A stretch of DNA of 64,000 nt from Clostridiales bacterium. Its GTDB lineage: Bacteria; Bacillota; Clostridia; Oscillospirales; Acutalibacteraceae. Positions 38,761 to 48,153 of the stretch are shown piece by piece. The notes beneath the pieces were generated by a model. The model saw nothing but the letters and a program-made list of their open reading frames with translations, did not search any database and was not told where the DNA came from. Both the position numbers and the translations under genes were made by a program. The stretch covers positions 1-64,000 of the forward strand of contig JAAWSO010000007.1 in assembly GCA_022801595.1 (NCBI GenBank), given 5' to 3'. Numbering within the stretch: the stretch's first letter is position 1; every line of letters begins with the position of its first letter.

Positions 38761-40053
38761 ATGAAATCAAAAAAGAAAATTGTGATTCCCTTGGTAATCC
38801 TGGTAATTCTTGGAATTGCCGCGGCAATTGCGATTCCTCGGATCCTGGAAGCGGCCAACAAAGAAGCTCCAGAGTTGGAAGCGCCGGTGAACATTTCTGT
38901 GGATACCCCAGGAGTCGGTGAGATTACCCAGCAGACACAGCTGACCGGAACCGTAGAGCCGGGAGAAATCGTGTATACCATGCCGAAAATGAGTGGAGAA
39001 ATCATTGCCACTAATTTTGAGGTTGGGGATACCGTGAAAGCCGGCGATGTGCTTTGTGAGATCAGCGATGAATCCATTCAGCCTCAGATTGACCAGGCGC
39101 GGGCCGGCGTTTCTCTGGCGCAGACTAATGTAGATATGGTCAACGGCGGAAGTACGGAGCAGCAGATTAACCAGTTGAAGGCTTCCCTGGAATCCGCCAA
39201 AATTACCATGGATGACGCGGAGTTGACCCTGCAGCGGACCCAAGAGCTGTTTGATGCAGGAGCGGTTTCTCAGCAAAACTTGGAGCAGGCGCAAAAAGGC
39301 TACGATATGGCAAAGCTGCAGTATGATTCCGCGCAGCAAGCCTATGATCTGACCACTGGCAAAGTGGTGGGGGAAAATTTAGCCGCGGCCAAAGCCCAAC
39401 TGAAGCAGGCGCAAACCAGCCTAGCTGCAGCCCGCCAACAATTGGAGTACACCAAAGTGACCGCTCCCATCAGCGGCGTGATTGAAAAGAAGAATGTGAA
39501 TGTTCACGACATGGCTTCTCCGCAAAACGCGGTTTATGTGATTTCCAGCAAGGATCAGATGGTTGTCAAATTCTATGTGTCGGAAAATAATATGAAGAAT
39601 ATGAAATATGGCGATCCTCTGACGGTAGAAAAGGGTGGAAAGACCTACCAAGGTTCCGTTCTGGAAGTATCCACCATGGTGGATTCAAATACTGGATTAT
39701 TCTTGGTAAAGGGCAGTATTCAAGACGCCCAGGATCTCTATACCGGCTCTACCGTCAAAGTGACCGCCACTACCCAACGGGTAGAGAACGCTATGGTGGT
39801 GCCGCTGGATGTGGTGTACTACCAATCCGGTAAACCGTATGTTTACGTGATGGAAGAGGGCGCTGCGAAACGGGTGTTTGTGGAAACCGGTTTATTTGAC
39901 GACGCCCAAATCCAAATTACCAGCGGCTTGACCCAGGACAGCTATCTGATCACCACTTGGAGCTCACAGCTCAAGGATGGAAGTAAGGTGAACCTGGTGT
40001 CGGAGGAGACGGAATCCACGGCCTCGTCGACGGTAAGCGGGGAGGAATCGTAA
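38761..40053 (+). CDS. RND efflux periplasmic adaptor-type protein, 430 aa
   Basis: A HlyD/AcrA-like adaptor. The N-terminal membrane anchor (residues 6-30) precedes a first beta-barrel/lipoyl half (about 45-110, GEIIATNFEVGDTVKAGDVLCEI). A long coiled-coil hairpin follows (about 112-225, Gln/Ala-rich with LKASLESAKITMDDAEL), then the second lipoyl half (TAPISGVIEKKNVNVHDMAS) and a barrel domain. It would bridge the RND pump and the TolC-like protein encoded downstream. The stop is one base before the RND start. The Ser/Thr-rich tail is likely flexible. Confidence 0.94.
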   Translation: MKSKKKIVIPLVILVILGIAAAIAIPRILEAANKEAPELEAPVNISVDTPGVGEITQQTQLTGTVEPGEIVYTMPKMSGEIIATNFEVGDTVKAGDVLCEISDESIQPQIDQARAGVSLAQTNVDMVNGGSTEQQINQLKASLESAKITMDDAELTLQRTQELFDAGAVSQQNLEQAQKGYDMAKLQYDSAQQAYDLTTGKVVGENLAAAKAQLKQAQTSLAAARQQLEYTKVTAPISGVIEKKNVNVHDMASPQNAVYVISSKDQMVVKFYVSENNMKNMKYGDPLTVEKGGKTYQGSVLEVSTMVDSNTGLFLVKGSIQDAQDLYTGSTVKVTATTQRVENAMVVPLDVVYYQSGKPYVYVMEEGAAKRVFVETGLFDDAQIQITSGLTQDSYLITTWSSQLKDGSKVNLVSEETESTASSTVSGEES

Positions 40054-40054
40054 C

Positions 40055-43000
40055 ATGGGTTTGACCAAACTTGCGCTCCGCCGTCCGGTTTCCATGGTCA
40101 TTGGAATTTGTGCCTTGGTTGTGTTTGGCGTCATGTCGGTATTCTCCTTTCCGATGGAGCTTACCCCGGAAATGGAAATGCCCATGATGATTGTCAATAC
40201 GGTGTATCCCGGCGCCAATCCTGATGATGTGGAGAAACTGGTGACCAAGGAAGTCGAGGACGCGGTGGCCACCTTGAACGGCGTAAAAACCGTAACCTCA
40301 ACCTCCAGCGAAAATATGTCCCTGGTCATGCTCCAATATGAATATGGCACCAACATGGATCAAGCCTATTCGGATTTGAAGGAAAAGCTGGACACCTACG
40401 CCAATATTTTCCCGGAAGATGTGATGACGCCAGTCATTATGGAGCTGGATATGAATGCCCAGGAAGCGATGACCTTATCCATCAGCGGGGATACGGATGA
40501 GAACCTGCTGCGGATTGTTGAGGATGAGATCGTCCCGGAGCTGGAGAAGCTTTCCACCGTTGCCACAGTAGATGTTTCCGGCGGTCAAGAGGAATACATC
40601 AGCATCGAGCTGATGGAGGATCGGATGCAGCAATATGGCTTGGATATGACCACCATTGCAAACTGCATCGGTACTGCCAATTTTACCCTGCCGGCTGGTA
40701 CTGCCAGCATGGGTGATCAGGATATGTCCGTAACGGCGGGGATTGACTACGATACTGCCGAAAGTCTAAAAAATATTCCGATCCCTTTGGGCAATGGCAA
40801 TCAAATTCATCTTTCCGATGTGGCCAATGTGAAAACCGCCATGAAGGATGCGGAGAGTATCAGCCGTTACAACGGCAATGAAAATATTAGTTTGGCAATC
40901 CAGCGCCGGCAGAGCTCCAGTGTGGTGGATATGTCCAACGATGTAAAAAAGGAACTGGAATCCTTGCGGGCGGATTATCCCGGCCTGAACATTGCCATAG
41001 TCGATGACGGCAGCGACATGATCGTCAGCTCGCTGATGTCTGTTGCCTTTACCCTGATTTTAGGCATTGTCATTTCGATGATTATCCTATTCCTGTTCTT
41101 TGGTGATATCAAGGCGTCGCTGATTGTTGGCAGCTCTATGCCGGTTTCCCTTTTGGTGACGTTCTTGTGTATGAAAGCTATGGGCTTCTCCCTCAACATC
41201 GTCACCATGAGCAGTTTGGTGATCGGTATCGGTATGATGGTCGATAACTCCATTGTGGTTTTAGAAAACTGTTTCCTACAACGAAGCAGGCATAAACAAA
41301 GCTTTAAAGACGCGGCTCTTCTGGGAGCTAAAACCGTGACCAGCTCGATCATTGCGTCCACCATTACCACCTGCGTCGTATTTATCCCAATTGCATTGGT
41401 ATCTGGCATGTCAGGCCAGATGTTTAAGCCTCTCGGCTTTACGATTGTATTCTCTCTGGTGGCGTCGCTGATCTCGGCGATTATGCTGGTGCCCTTGACC
41501 TTTGCATTCTATAAGCCCAAGGAAAAGCAGAATACGCCGGTTACTAAGATTATGGCGGGATTGGAAAATTTCTACGGAAATGTACTCTCCAAAATTCTGA
41601 ATAAACGGAAAACCGTGGTAGCGGTTTCCCTGCTGCTGTTGGTGGGCGCTTTGGCGATGGTACCGTTCTTAAATATTGAACTGATTCCGCAGATGGACGA
41701 AGGGACCGTGGAAATTTCGATTGAAACCAAACCAGGCCTGAATTTGGAGAAAGTGGATGCGGTACTAAAGAAAACGGAATCTATTGTGGCCAAGGACCCA
41801 GACGTGGAAAATTACTTATTGACTGTAGGAAGCTCTGGTGGGATGTCCCTGAGCTCCGCCGGTTCTACCACCGCTACCTTGACAGCTTATCTCAAGGGGG
41901 ATCGATCCCGGGAAACCAAGACGGTGATCCAAGAATGGGAGAAAGCCACCAAGGATATGACGGACTGTGATCTGTCGTTTACCTCCGTGAACAGTATGGC
42001 TTCTATGGGCACTGGAGGAGAAAATGAAGTGTCTCTTAATTTCCAGGGAAGTAATTTAGACGCCCTGAAAGAACTGGATCAGCAGGTACAGGATTTGATG
42101 CGGAGCAAGGAAGGGATTTTAACGGTATCCTCTTCCATCCAAGAGGGCGGCCCGATTGCCAAAGTGCAGATTGATCCGGTTAAGGCGGCTGGCGCAGGCT
42201 TTACGCCGATCCAGATTGCCTCCATTCTTAACTCCACTTTGAGCGGTACAGAAGCTACCACCTTGACGCAGAACGGTCAGGAATACAGTGTGATGGTGGA
42301 ATATCCAGCCGGCCGATACGAGTCTGTCAATGATCTAAGCGGTTTGACGCTGATTTCCCCGACGGGGACCTCCGTTGCGCTGACGGATCTTGCAACCATT
42401 GAGTTCCAGACCAGTCCTCAGTCCATTTCCCGGAGAAAGGGTCAGTATTATGTGGAGATCACCGCAGTGACCGCCGACGGAATGGCGGCAGATCTGCAAA
42501 AAGAGCTGGATCAGGAGATGGAGGATTATGCTTTCCCACAGGGGACCTCGCTTGCCAACAGCGCCATGGACGATATGATTATGGAAGAGTTTTCTTCTTT
42601 GGGGACCGCGCTGATTGTAGCGGTGCTGTTGGTGTTTATGGTGATGGCAATGCAGTTTGAGTCGCCGCGGTACTCCCTCATGGTGATGGTTTGTATTCCG
42701 TTCAGCTTGATCGGTTCTTTTGGCTTAATGATGATCAGCGGGTGTTCCCTGAGCATGACGTCTGTTTTGGGCTTCCTGCTGCTGGTAGGCACCGTGGTAA
42801 ACAACGGTATTCTGTATGTCGATACGACCAATGAATATAAAAAGACCATGAGCGTGCGGGACGCTTTGATCTTAACTGGAAAAACCCGTTTGCGCCCCAT
42901 TCTTATGACCACCCTGACTACGATTCTGTCCATGATTCCAACGGCCCTGGCCATTGGAGATGGCGGAGAAATGATGCAAGGCTTGGCGATTGTGGTGATC

Positions 43001-43264
43001 GGTGGATTGACCGCTTCCACGTTCCTCACTCTGCTGCTTTTGCCAACCTTCTACTTAATTCTAAGCGGGAAGGACAAAAAGAAAAAGAAAGCCAAACATA
43101 CCTTGGATGAGGATTGGAAAGAACTTGATTCCTCAGAAAAGGAAGTGGAACCGCTCAAGCGGATGCAAGCAGCAGTGGACACACCGTCTTCAATCGAAAA
43201 AACGAAGCCAGCTTCTTTGCCAGAAGGCGGGGGCGAGAGAAAGGAAGATTGCGATGAAACATAA
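40055..43264 (+). CDS. RND-family efflux transporter, 1069 aa
   Basis: An AcrB/SwrC-type proton-driven pump. TM1 (about residues 11-31) and two large extracytoplasmic porter regions (about 33-325 and 550-850) flank the helix bundles. RND signatures are PGANPDDVEKLVTKEVEDA, a SLVIGIGMMVDNSIVVLENCF proton-relay region in TM4, and the second half with SVLGFLLLVGTVVNNGILY. Length fits the HAE-type RND family. The C-terminus is Lys/Glu-rich and extended. It is coupled to the adaptor upstream. Substrate is unknown; lipids, surfactants or drugs are common. Confidence 0.95.
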   Translation: MGLTKLALRRPVSMVIGICALVVFGVMSVFSFPMELTPEMEMPMMIVNTVYPGANPDDVEKLVTKEVEDAVATLNGVKTVTSTSSENMSLVMLQYEYGTNMDQAYSDLKEKLDTYANIFPEDVMTPVIMELDMNAQEAMTLSISGDTDENLLRIVEDEIVPELEKLSTVATVDVSGGQEEYISIELMEDRMQQYGLDMTTIANCIGTANFTLPAGTASMGDQDMSVTAGIDYDTAESLKNIPIPLGNGNQIHLSDVANVKTAMKDAESISRYNGNENISLAIQRRQSSSVVDMSNDVKKELESLRADYPGLNIAIVDDGSDMIVSSLMSVAFTLILGIVISMIILFLFFGDIKASLIVGSSMPVSLLVTFLCMKAMGFSLNIVTMSSLVIGIGMMVDNSIVVLENCFLQRSRHKQSFKDAALLGAKTVTSSIIASTITTCVVFIPIALVSGMSGQMFKPLGFTIVFSLVASLISAIMLVPLTFAFYKPKEKQNTPVTKIMAGLENFYGNVLSKILNKRKTVVAVSLLLLVGALAMVPFLNIELIPQMDEGTVEISIETKPGLNLEKVDAVLKKTESIVAKDPDVENYLLTVGSSGGMSLSSAGSTTATLTAYLKGDRSRETKTVIQEWEKATKDMTDCDLSFTSVNSMASMGTGGENEVSLNFQGSNLDALKELDQQVQDLMRSKEGILTVSSSIQEGGPIAKVQIDPVKAAGAGFTPIQIASILNSTLSGTEATTLTQNGQEYSVMVEYPAGRYESVNDLSGLTLISPTGTSVALTDLATIEFQTSPQSISRRKGQYYVEITAVTADGMAADLQKELDQEMEDYAFPQGTSLANSAMDDMIMEEFSSLGTALIVAVLLVFMVMAMQFESPRYSLMVMVCIPFSLIGSFGLMMISGCSLSMTSVLGFLLLVGTVVNNGILYVDTTNEYKKTMSVRDALILTGKTRLRPILMTTLTTILSMIPTALAIGDGGEMMQGLAIVVIGGLTASTFLTLLLLPTFYLILSGKDKKKKKAKHTLDEDWKELDSSEKEVEPLKRMQAAVDTPSSIEKTKPASLPEGGGERKEDCDET

Positions 43265-43340
43265 AGCAAAGCGGGTTCTGTCCATCTGTGCGATGATAGC
43301 CTTGGTGACTACGTTGACGACCTCCTTGTTCAAACGGTGA
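43254..43340 (+). CDS. 28-aa mini-ORF duplicating the next gene's signal peptide
   Basis: ATG to TGA, overlapping the RND stop by 11 bp. The product MKHKAKRVLSICAMIALVTT... parallels the start of the following TolC-like protein (MKTRMKRVLSICVMAALAAS). The ribosome binding region AAAGGAAGAT is also duplicated. It is either a truncated duplicate of that gene's 5' end or a short membrane peptide that couples translation. Confidence 0.5.
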   Translation: MKHKAKRVLSICAMIALVTTLTTSLFKR

Positions 43341-43364
43341 GGAGAGAAGAAAGGAAGATATACG

Positions 43365-44669
43365 ATGAAAACAAGAATGAAACGAGTTCTGTCCATCTGT
43401 GTTATGGCGGCTCTGGCAGCATCCATGACGACCGTAGGAGTTTCCGCAACGGCTGCGCCGGTATCCAGTACCAGCACCAGTGCAGAGGCCAGTGAGAACT
43501 CTGGAACGCAAGCCGGAACCTTGGATTATAGTCAGATTGATTCCTTAGTCCGGAACAATAATCTACAGGTGAAGAACAACGAGATTACCCGGAAAAATAT
43601 GAGTAAAAACGGCAACGATGCTTTGAAGGATGCCCAAGAAGGCCTGCAGGATGCGGTGGATCAGTTGGAAAGCTTATCAGGCTCTATGAATACCGTGATT
43701 GCTTGGGCCACACAAAAATTGGCGCAGGCAGGTACTCCAGGGGAACCGAATTATAAAGCCGAGGAGGCCCAAGAAGCTCAAATGCTGCTGACTTTGGCTG
43801 GAGGAAACAAAGCTTCTCTCAGCATGTTGGCTGGGAATCTGGACTCCCAGTTGGAGCAAATGAAGGTGACAAACGACCAGCGCGCCTTGGTAAACATCCA
43901 GTTGGATCAGGTGGACGCTCAGCTAGTCAGCGCAGCGCAAAGCCTGTTTTCTGTCTGCAAGCAGATGGAGCTGAGCTTGGAGCAGGCGTCCCTATCCCGT
44001 CCGCTGCTGGAAAGTTCTCTGAAAATTGCCCAGGTGAATTTGTCTCAGGGAACCGGGACCCAGCTGCAGGTAGCGGAGGCGCAGCTTTCCTTGGCGGAAC
44101 TGGATCAAAACATCGCTCAATTGCAGAATCAATTAGCGAATTTGAAAGCGCAGCTCAACACCACGTTGGGACGCAGCTATAACACTCAGTTTACCTTGGG
44201 CGATCTGCCGCAGCCAGATTTGACTTACTACCATAGTGCGAATCTGACAACCGACATCAAAACGGCGATGAGCAATAACTATACCATTCGGTATAAGCAG
44301 GAAGAGCTGAGCCAGATGGATAACGACGATGATTATAGCTCAGTAGACCGGGAAATTCAGGCGAAGCGCAATGAAATTGCGATGGAGCAATCTTCCTTGC
44401 AAGTTACCATGACTAACCAGTACAACACCATTGCCGCTTCCCAAAGTACTTATCAATTGCAACAACAAAAATACCAGGTAGCCAAGATTAAGTATGACCA
44501 GGCTATACTGACCTATCAGGTGGGCATGTCCTCTAAGCTGGAAATGGAATCCGCAAAAGCGGAATATCTATCTGCTAAATCTGCCGTGGACAATGCACAG
44601 ATGGATTTATTCACCCAGATTGAAAGCTATAAAAGAATGGTAAAAGGGCTGCCGGCTTCCACCAACTAA
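43365..44669 (+). CDS. TolC-like (outer membrane efflux) family protein, 434 aa
   Basis: A signal peptide (residues 1-29, ending VSATAAP) precedes long Gln/Ala/Leu-rich helices typical of TolC/OEP repeats: SLLKIAQVNLSQGTGTQLQV-like and the second repeat with YQVGMSSKLEMESAKAEYLSAKSAVDNA. The beta-strands expected of an outer-membrane barrel are not evident. A monoderm has no outer membrane, so its place in the wall is unclear; it may extend the adaptor channel through the wall. It is the last gene of the efflux operon. Confidence 0.82.
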   Translation: MKTRMKRVLSICVMAALAASMTTVGVSATAAPVSSTSTSAEASENSGTQAGTLDYSQIDSLVRNNNLQVKNNEITRKNMSKNGNDALKDAQEGLQDAVDQLESLSGSMNTVIAWATQKLAQAGTPGEPNYKAEEAQEAQMLLTLAGGNKASLSMLAGNLDSQLEQMKVTNDQRALVNIQLDQVDAQLVSAAQSLFSVCKQMELSLEQASLSRPLLESSLKIAQVNLSQGTGTQLQVAEAQLSLAELDQNIAQLQNQLANLKAQLNTTLGRSYNTQFTLGDLPQPDLTYYHSANLTTDIKTAMSNNYTIRYKQEELSQMDNDDDYSSVDREIQAKRNEIAMEQSSLQVTMTNQYNTIAASQSTYQLQQQKYQVAKIKYDQAILTYQVGMSSKLEMESAKAEYLSAKSAVDNAQMDLFTQIESYKRMVKGLPASTN

Positions 44670-44685
44670 GAAAAAATACTTGATA

Positions 44686-44768
44686 AAAACTCCCGTTTGT
44701 AGGATACTAGAATCGTGATTTTGTGAAAAGAAAACGAGACTGGCATCTAGACGGGAGTTTTGTTTTTT
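44686..44768 (+). terminator. efflux operon terminator, long-looped
   Basis: AAAACTCCCGT/ACGGGAGTTTT arms enclose about 54 nt and are followed by GTTTTTT. A long loop is unusual for a simple terminator. Confidence 0.65.
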
Positions 44769-44850
44769 CGGAAAGCTTCGGGAGCCAGGAGCGGACACAT
44801 GCGCCAATGACGGCGGTATGTGCGGTTTACTTGAGAGAAAGGAAAGAAAG

Positions 44851-45465
44851 ATGAAACGAAAAAAAGGAGATAAGCTTCCGCGGGACTTTTATCTGCGGGA
44901 CGCCTTGACTGTTGCCCGCGATTTATTGGGCAAAATTCTAGTTCATCGCACACCACAGGGGATTCTGAAAGGAAAGATTGTGGAAGTGGAAGCTTATATG
45001 GGAAAGCAGGACGCGGCAGCTCATTCCTGCAAGGTGCGTTCCCCTCGCACCGAGGTTCAATATGGCGTGGGGGGATTTGCCTACATCTATTTGATTTACG
45101 GCATGTATTACTGCATGAACATTGTGAGCAATCGGGAAGAAATTCCAGAAGTGGTGCTTTTGCGGGCATTAGAACCACTGGAAGGCCTGGAGCAGATGCA
45201 GCAGAGGCGTAACGTGCGCCGGCAACAGGATTTGTGCAATGGCCCTGGGAAACTGTGTAGCGCGATGGACATTCATAAAGCTCATTACGGGATTGATTTG
45301 TGTGGCGACGAGGTATATTTGGAGGAGGGAGATCCGGTAACTGGTCAGAAGATTGGGGTTTCCAAACGGATCAATATCGATTATGCGGGAGAGGCCAAGG
45401 ATTATGAATGGCGCTTTTTTCTGAAGGGGAATCCATACGTCTCTGGGTACCGCAAGACCAAATAA
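44851..45465 (+). CDS. mpg: 3-methyladenine DNA glycosylase (Mpg/AAG family)
   Basis: 204 aa. It excises alkylated purines in base-excision repair. Mpg-family landmarks are LPRDFYLRDALTVARDLLGK, the catalytic VEVEAYMGKQDAAAHS (Glu in EAY), RTEVQYGVGGFAYIYLIYGMYYCMN, and NGPGKLCSAM. ATG at 44851 follows AGAAAGGAAAG; an upstream ATG would add only 11 residues and lacks a site. It stands alone after the efflux operon. Confidence 0.94.
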   Translation: MKRKKGDKLPRDFYLRDALTVARDLLGKILVHRTPQGILKGKIVEVEAYMGKQDAAAHSCKVRSPRTEVQYGVGGFAYIYLIYGMYYCMNIVSNREEIPEVVLLRALEPLEGLEQMQQRRNVRRQQDLCNGPGKLCSAMDIHKAHYGIDLCGDEVYLEEGDPVTGQKIGVSKRINIDYAGEAKDYEWRFFLKGNPYVSGYRKTK

Positions 45466-45497
45466 AAAACGGTCTCTTTTCCAAACAGGCAGTTGAG

Positions 45498-45980
45498 TCA
45501 CGCAGGATAGACTAGATTAGTCAAACCAAGCAGAGAAATTCCATGGAGGCAGGTAGCGCCTATAGCAGTGGCCAGGATAGAATGGATTTGTCCGGTTTGA
45601 TACGCTGTTTTGATTAGAAGGCGCCAAGCCAATTCCCAACCGGCCAACAGGAGAAGCATGGAGCCAAATTCCAGTGTCTCCCGTATCTCTATGCAGCGAT
45701 GGAAAACGGTTTGGATGGAGTCGATGGAAACTGCCAGAGGGAGCAGGGAAGGGATCATATGGAGCATTGCGCAAATCAGATGCACGGTCAAGCAGAGCGG
45801 AAAAAGTTTTGTTTTTTGCTCACGGATGATTCTGATTAACAGAGAAGCGTTGGACAGTGCTAAAAAGCAAAGGAACAGAAGGGTGCCAATCCAAATCATA
45901 TGCTCCCAAAGCCAGGTTAGGATGGAAATCAAAAGCACATCGAATAAGTTTGTGAAAGGAAAAGGGCATAGAGCAAACAA
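45498..45980 (-). CDS. membrane protein, 160 aa, unknown function
   Basis: Four to five hydrophobic segments (about residues 10-24, 27-50, 60-88, 108-125 and 134-157) with short loops. The start is probably TTG preceded by AAAAGGAG. It converges on mpg and is not near any functional partner. It contains several Cys and His residues without a motif. The family is not recognised, and shape suggests a DUF-type integral membrane protein. Confidence 0.55.
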   Translation of the reverse strand: MFALCPFPFTNLFDVLLISILTWLWEHMIWIGTLLFLCFLALSNASLLIRIIREQKTKLFPLCLTVHLICAMLHMIPSLLPLAVSIDSIQTVFHRCIEIRETLEFGSMLLLLAGWELAWRLLIKTAYQTGQIHSILATAIGATCLHGISLLGLTNLVYPA

Positions 45981-46274
45981 AGAGGAGGACTCCTTTTCAC
46001 TTTAGATGAATAATGTGTTACTAAATGTAGACATTTTGTGACAAATAGATTATAATAAAAAGACTGTAATTATTGAATAAAGGAAGAGCCTAGAAAAGAA
46101 AAAATTCTTATGCGAGTTAAACAAATTTTTTTATTTGGAAAATTATATAAAAAATGTCTACTATATTGTTACAAAAAACGTATTTTTTCGCAGAATATTT
46201 CATTCTTAAATTAAGGATAGGATCAATAAATAATTCACATTTGATGAATTTAAGATCTGACATTCTTTTCAAAT
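45981..46274. other. AT-rich gap before aspS terminator
   Basis: No gene or RNA is visible. It is about 75% A/T by eye, with scattered short T-runs. Confidence 0.5.
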
Positions 46275-46312
46275 AAAAAGTGAGGAATGCAATTGGATTC
46301 CTCACTTTTTTT
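46275..46312. terminator. bidirectional terminator at the end of aspS
   Basis: AAAAAGTGAGGAAT/ATTCCTCACTTTTT arms have an 8-nt loop and T-runs on both strands. It ends the hisS-aspS transcript on the minus strand. Confidence 0.88.
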
Positions 46313-46325
46313 ATAAACCGATTTT

Positions 46326-48128
46326 TTATTCGTTGGCTTCTGTGGTTTCCTGCGGAAGGATTCCAATTCCCAGATCCAATAATTGCTGGGCGTCTACTTG
46401 GGACGGCGAGCTGGTCATCAATTCACCGGAGTTGGCTACCTTCGGGAAAGCAATAACGTCCCGGATGCTTTCGCAGTCCAGCATGAGCATGACCAGACGG
46501 TCCAAGCCAAACGCCATGCCACCGTGAGGAGGTGCGCCGTACCGGAACGCGTCAATCAGGAAGCCAAACCGATCCTGTGCTTCTTTTTGGCTAAAGCCCA
46601 AGGCACGGAACATGGTTTCCTGAAGCTCTGGGTTGTTGATCCGAATAGAACCGCCGCCGATCTCATTGCCGTTGAGAACCATATCGTAAGCCCGGGCGCA
46701 AACTTTGTCCGGCTGTGTTTCCAGGAATTCTAAGTCCACACTCCGCGGCGCGGTGAAAGGATGGTGCATGGCCACATACCGTTTTTCGTCCTCATCGTAC
46801 TCAAATAATGGGAAATCCGTCACCCAAAGCAGGTTTGGCTTGGATTGGTCAATCAGGCCAAACCGGCTGGCTAGTTCGCATCGTAAGGCTCCCAAGGAAT
46901 CAAAGACCACTTTTGCTTTTGGGCTGGCAATGAGCAGAAGCACATCACCGGTTTCCGCGCCCATGGTTTCCCGAACAGCGGCTACTTCCTCCGGCTTGAG
47001 GAATTTCTCAAAGCTGGAGGTTTCCCCGTTTGCGGTCAGACGGGTCCAAGCGATGCCCTGTGCGCCGTAGGCCTTGATCCACTCGGTCAGCTTGTCGATT
47101 TCCTTCCGGCTGAGCTGGTCAGCCAGGCCTTTGAGATTAATGCCCCGCACCGAGCCGCCGGCGGACAGCGCCCCGGCAAAGACCCGGAATTCCGTCCCTT
47201 GCAGCGCTTCGCTCAGATTAATCAGCTCCAAACCAAACCGCAGGTCCGGCTTGTCCGAGCCAAACCGTTCCATGGCCTCGTGCCAGGTCATCCGGCGGAA
47301 GGGAGTGGGGATGTCAATGTCCAACACTTTTTTGTAGACATCCTTGATGAATCCCTCCCCCATAGCCATGATTTCTTCTTCTTCCACAAAGGACATTTCT
47401 AGGTCAATTTGGGTAAATTCCGGCTGGCGGTCCGCCCGGAGATCCTCATCCCGGAAACAGCGGGCTACCTGCATATAGCGGTCAAAGCCGGAGAGCATCA
47501 AAAGCTGCTTATAGAGCTGGGGAGATTGGGGCAAGGCAAAGAAATTGCCTGGGAAAACCCGGGAGGGAACCAAATAGTCCCGGGCGCCTTCTGGAGTGGA
47601 TTTGATCAGGTTGGGCGTTTCAATCTCCAGGAAACCATGGGTATCAAAGTAATCCCGGGCTACCTTGACAATCTTGTGGCGGCCGATAATCTTGTCCTGT
47701 ACGTCGCTGCGGCGAAGATCCAGGTATCGGTATTTTAGGCGCAGCTCTTCCTTGACTTTGGAATTCTCCACGATCTCAAAAGGGGGGGTGTCACTCTTTG
47801 CCAATACCCGCAGCTCCGTCACGAAGATTTCCACATCGCCGGTTGGGATTTCGCTGTTTTTGGCGGAACGCTCCCGAACTGTGCCTTTCGCGGCCAGAAC
47901 AAATTCCGCCCGTGCCGTAAATGCTTTCTCAAAAATCTCCCGGTCGGTGTGGTCGTCAAAAGCCAGTTGGATCACACCAGTACGGTCCCGCAGATCAATG
48001 AAAATCAGTTGCCCCAAGTCCCTCTGCCGCTGTATCCAGCCGCAGACCACCACTTCCTGGTTCACATCCTCCATCCGCAGGTCGCCGCAGAAATGGGTGC
48101 GCTTTAATCCTGTCATAAATTCTGCCAT
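46326..48128 (-). CDS. aspS: aspartate-tRNA ligase
   Basis: 600 aa, the bacterial type with an inserted GAD domain. It charges tRNA-Asp. The OB-fold anticodon domain (about residues 1-110, VCGWIQRQRDLGQLIFIDLRDRTG) is followed by class II motifs 1 and 2 (FLEIETPNL, FRDEDLRADRQPEFTQID), the GAD insert (about 300-400), and motif 3 GGMAFGLDRLVMLM near the end. GGAGG precedes the ATG. It lies 25 bp after hisS, so the two are an operon, common in Firmicutes. Confidence 0.97.
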   Translation of the reverse strand: MAEFMTGLKRTHFCGDLRMEDVNQEVVVCGWIQRQRDLGQLIFIDLRDRTGVIQLAFDDHTDREIFEKAFTARAEFVLAAKGTVRERSAKNSEIPTGDVEIFVTELRVLAKSDTPPFEIVENSKVKEELRLKYRYLDLRRSDVQDKIIGRHKIVKVARDYFDTHGFLEIETPNLIKSTPEGARDYLVPSRVFPGNFFALPQSPQLYKQLLMLSGFDRYMQVARCFRDEDLRADRQPEFTQIDLEMSFVEEEEIMAMGEGFIKDVYKKVLDIDIPTPFRRMTWHEAMERFGSDKPDLRFGLELINLSEALQGTEFRVFAGALSAGGSVRGINLKGLADQLSRKEIDKLTEWIKAYGAQGIAWTRLTANGETSSFEKFLKPEEVAAVRETMGAETGDVLLLIASPKAKVVFDSLGALRCELASRFGLIDQSKPNLLWVTDFPLFEYDEDEKRYVAMHHPFTAPRSVDLEFLETQPDKVCARAYDMVLNGNEIGGGSIRINNPELQETMFRALGFSQKEAQDRFGFLIDAFRYGAPPHGGMAFGLDRLVMLMLDCESIRDVIAFPKVANSGELMTSSPSQVDAQQLLDLGIGILPQETTEANE

Positions 48129-48153
48129 GTTATTGCCTCCAACATCTATGATC

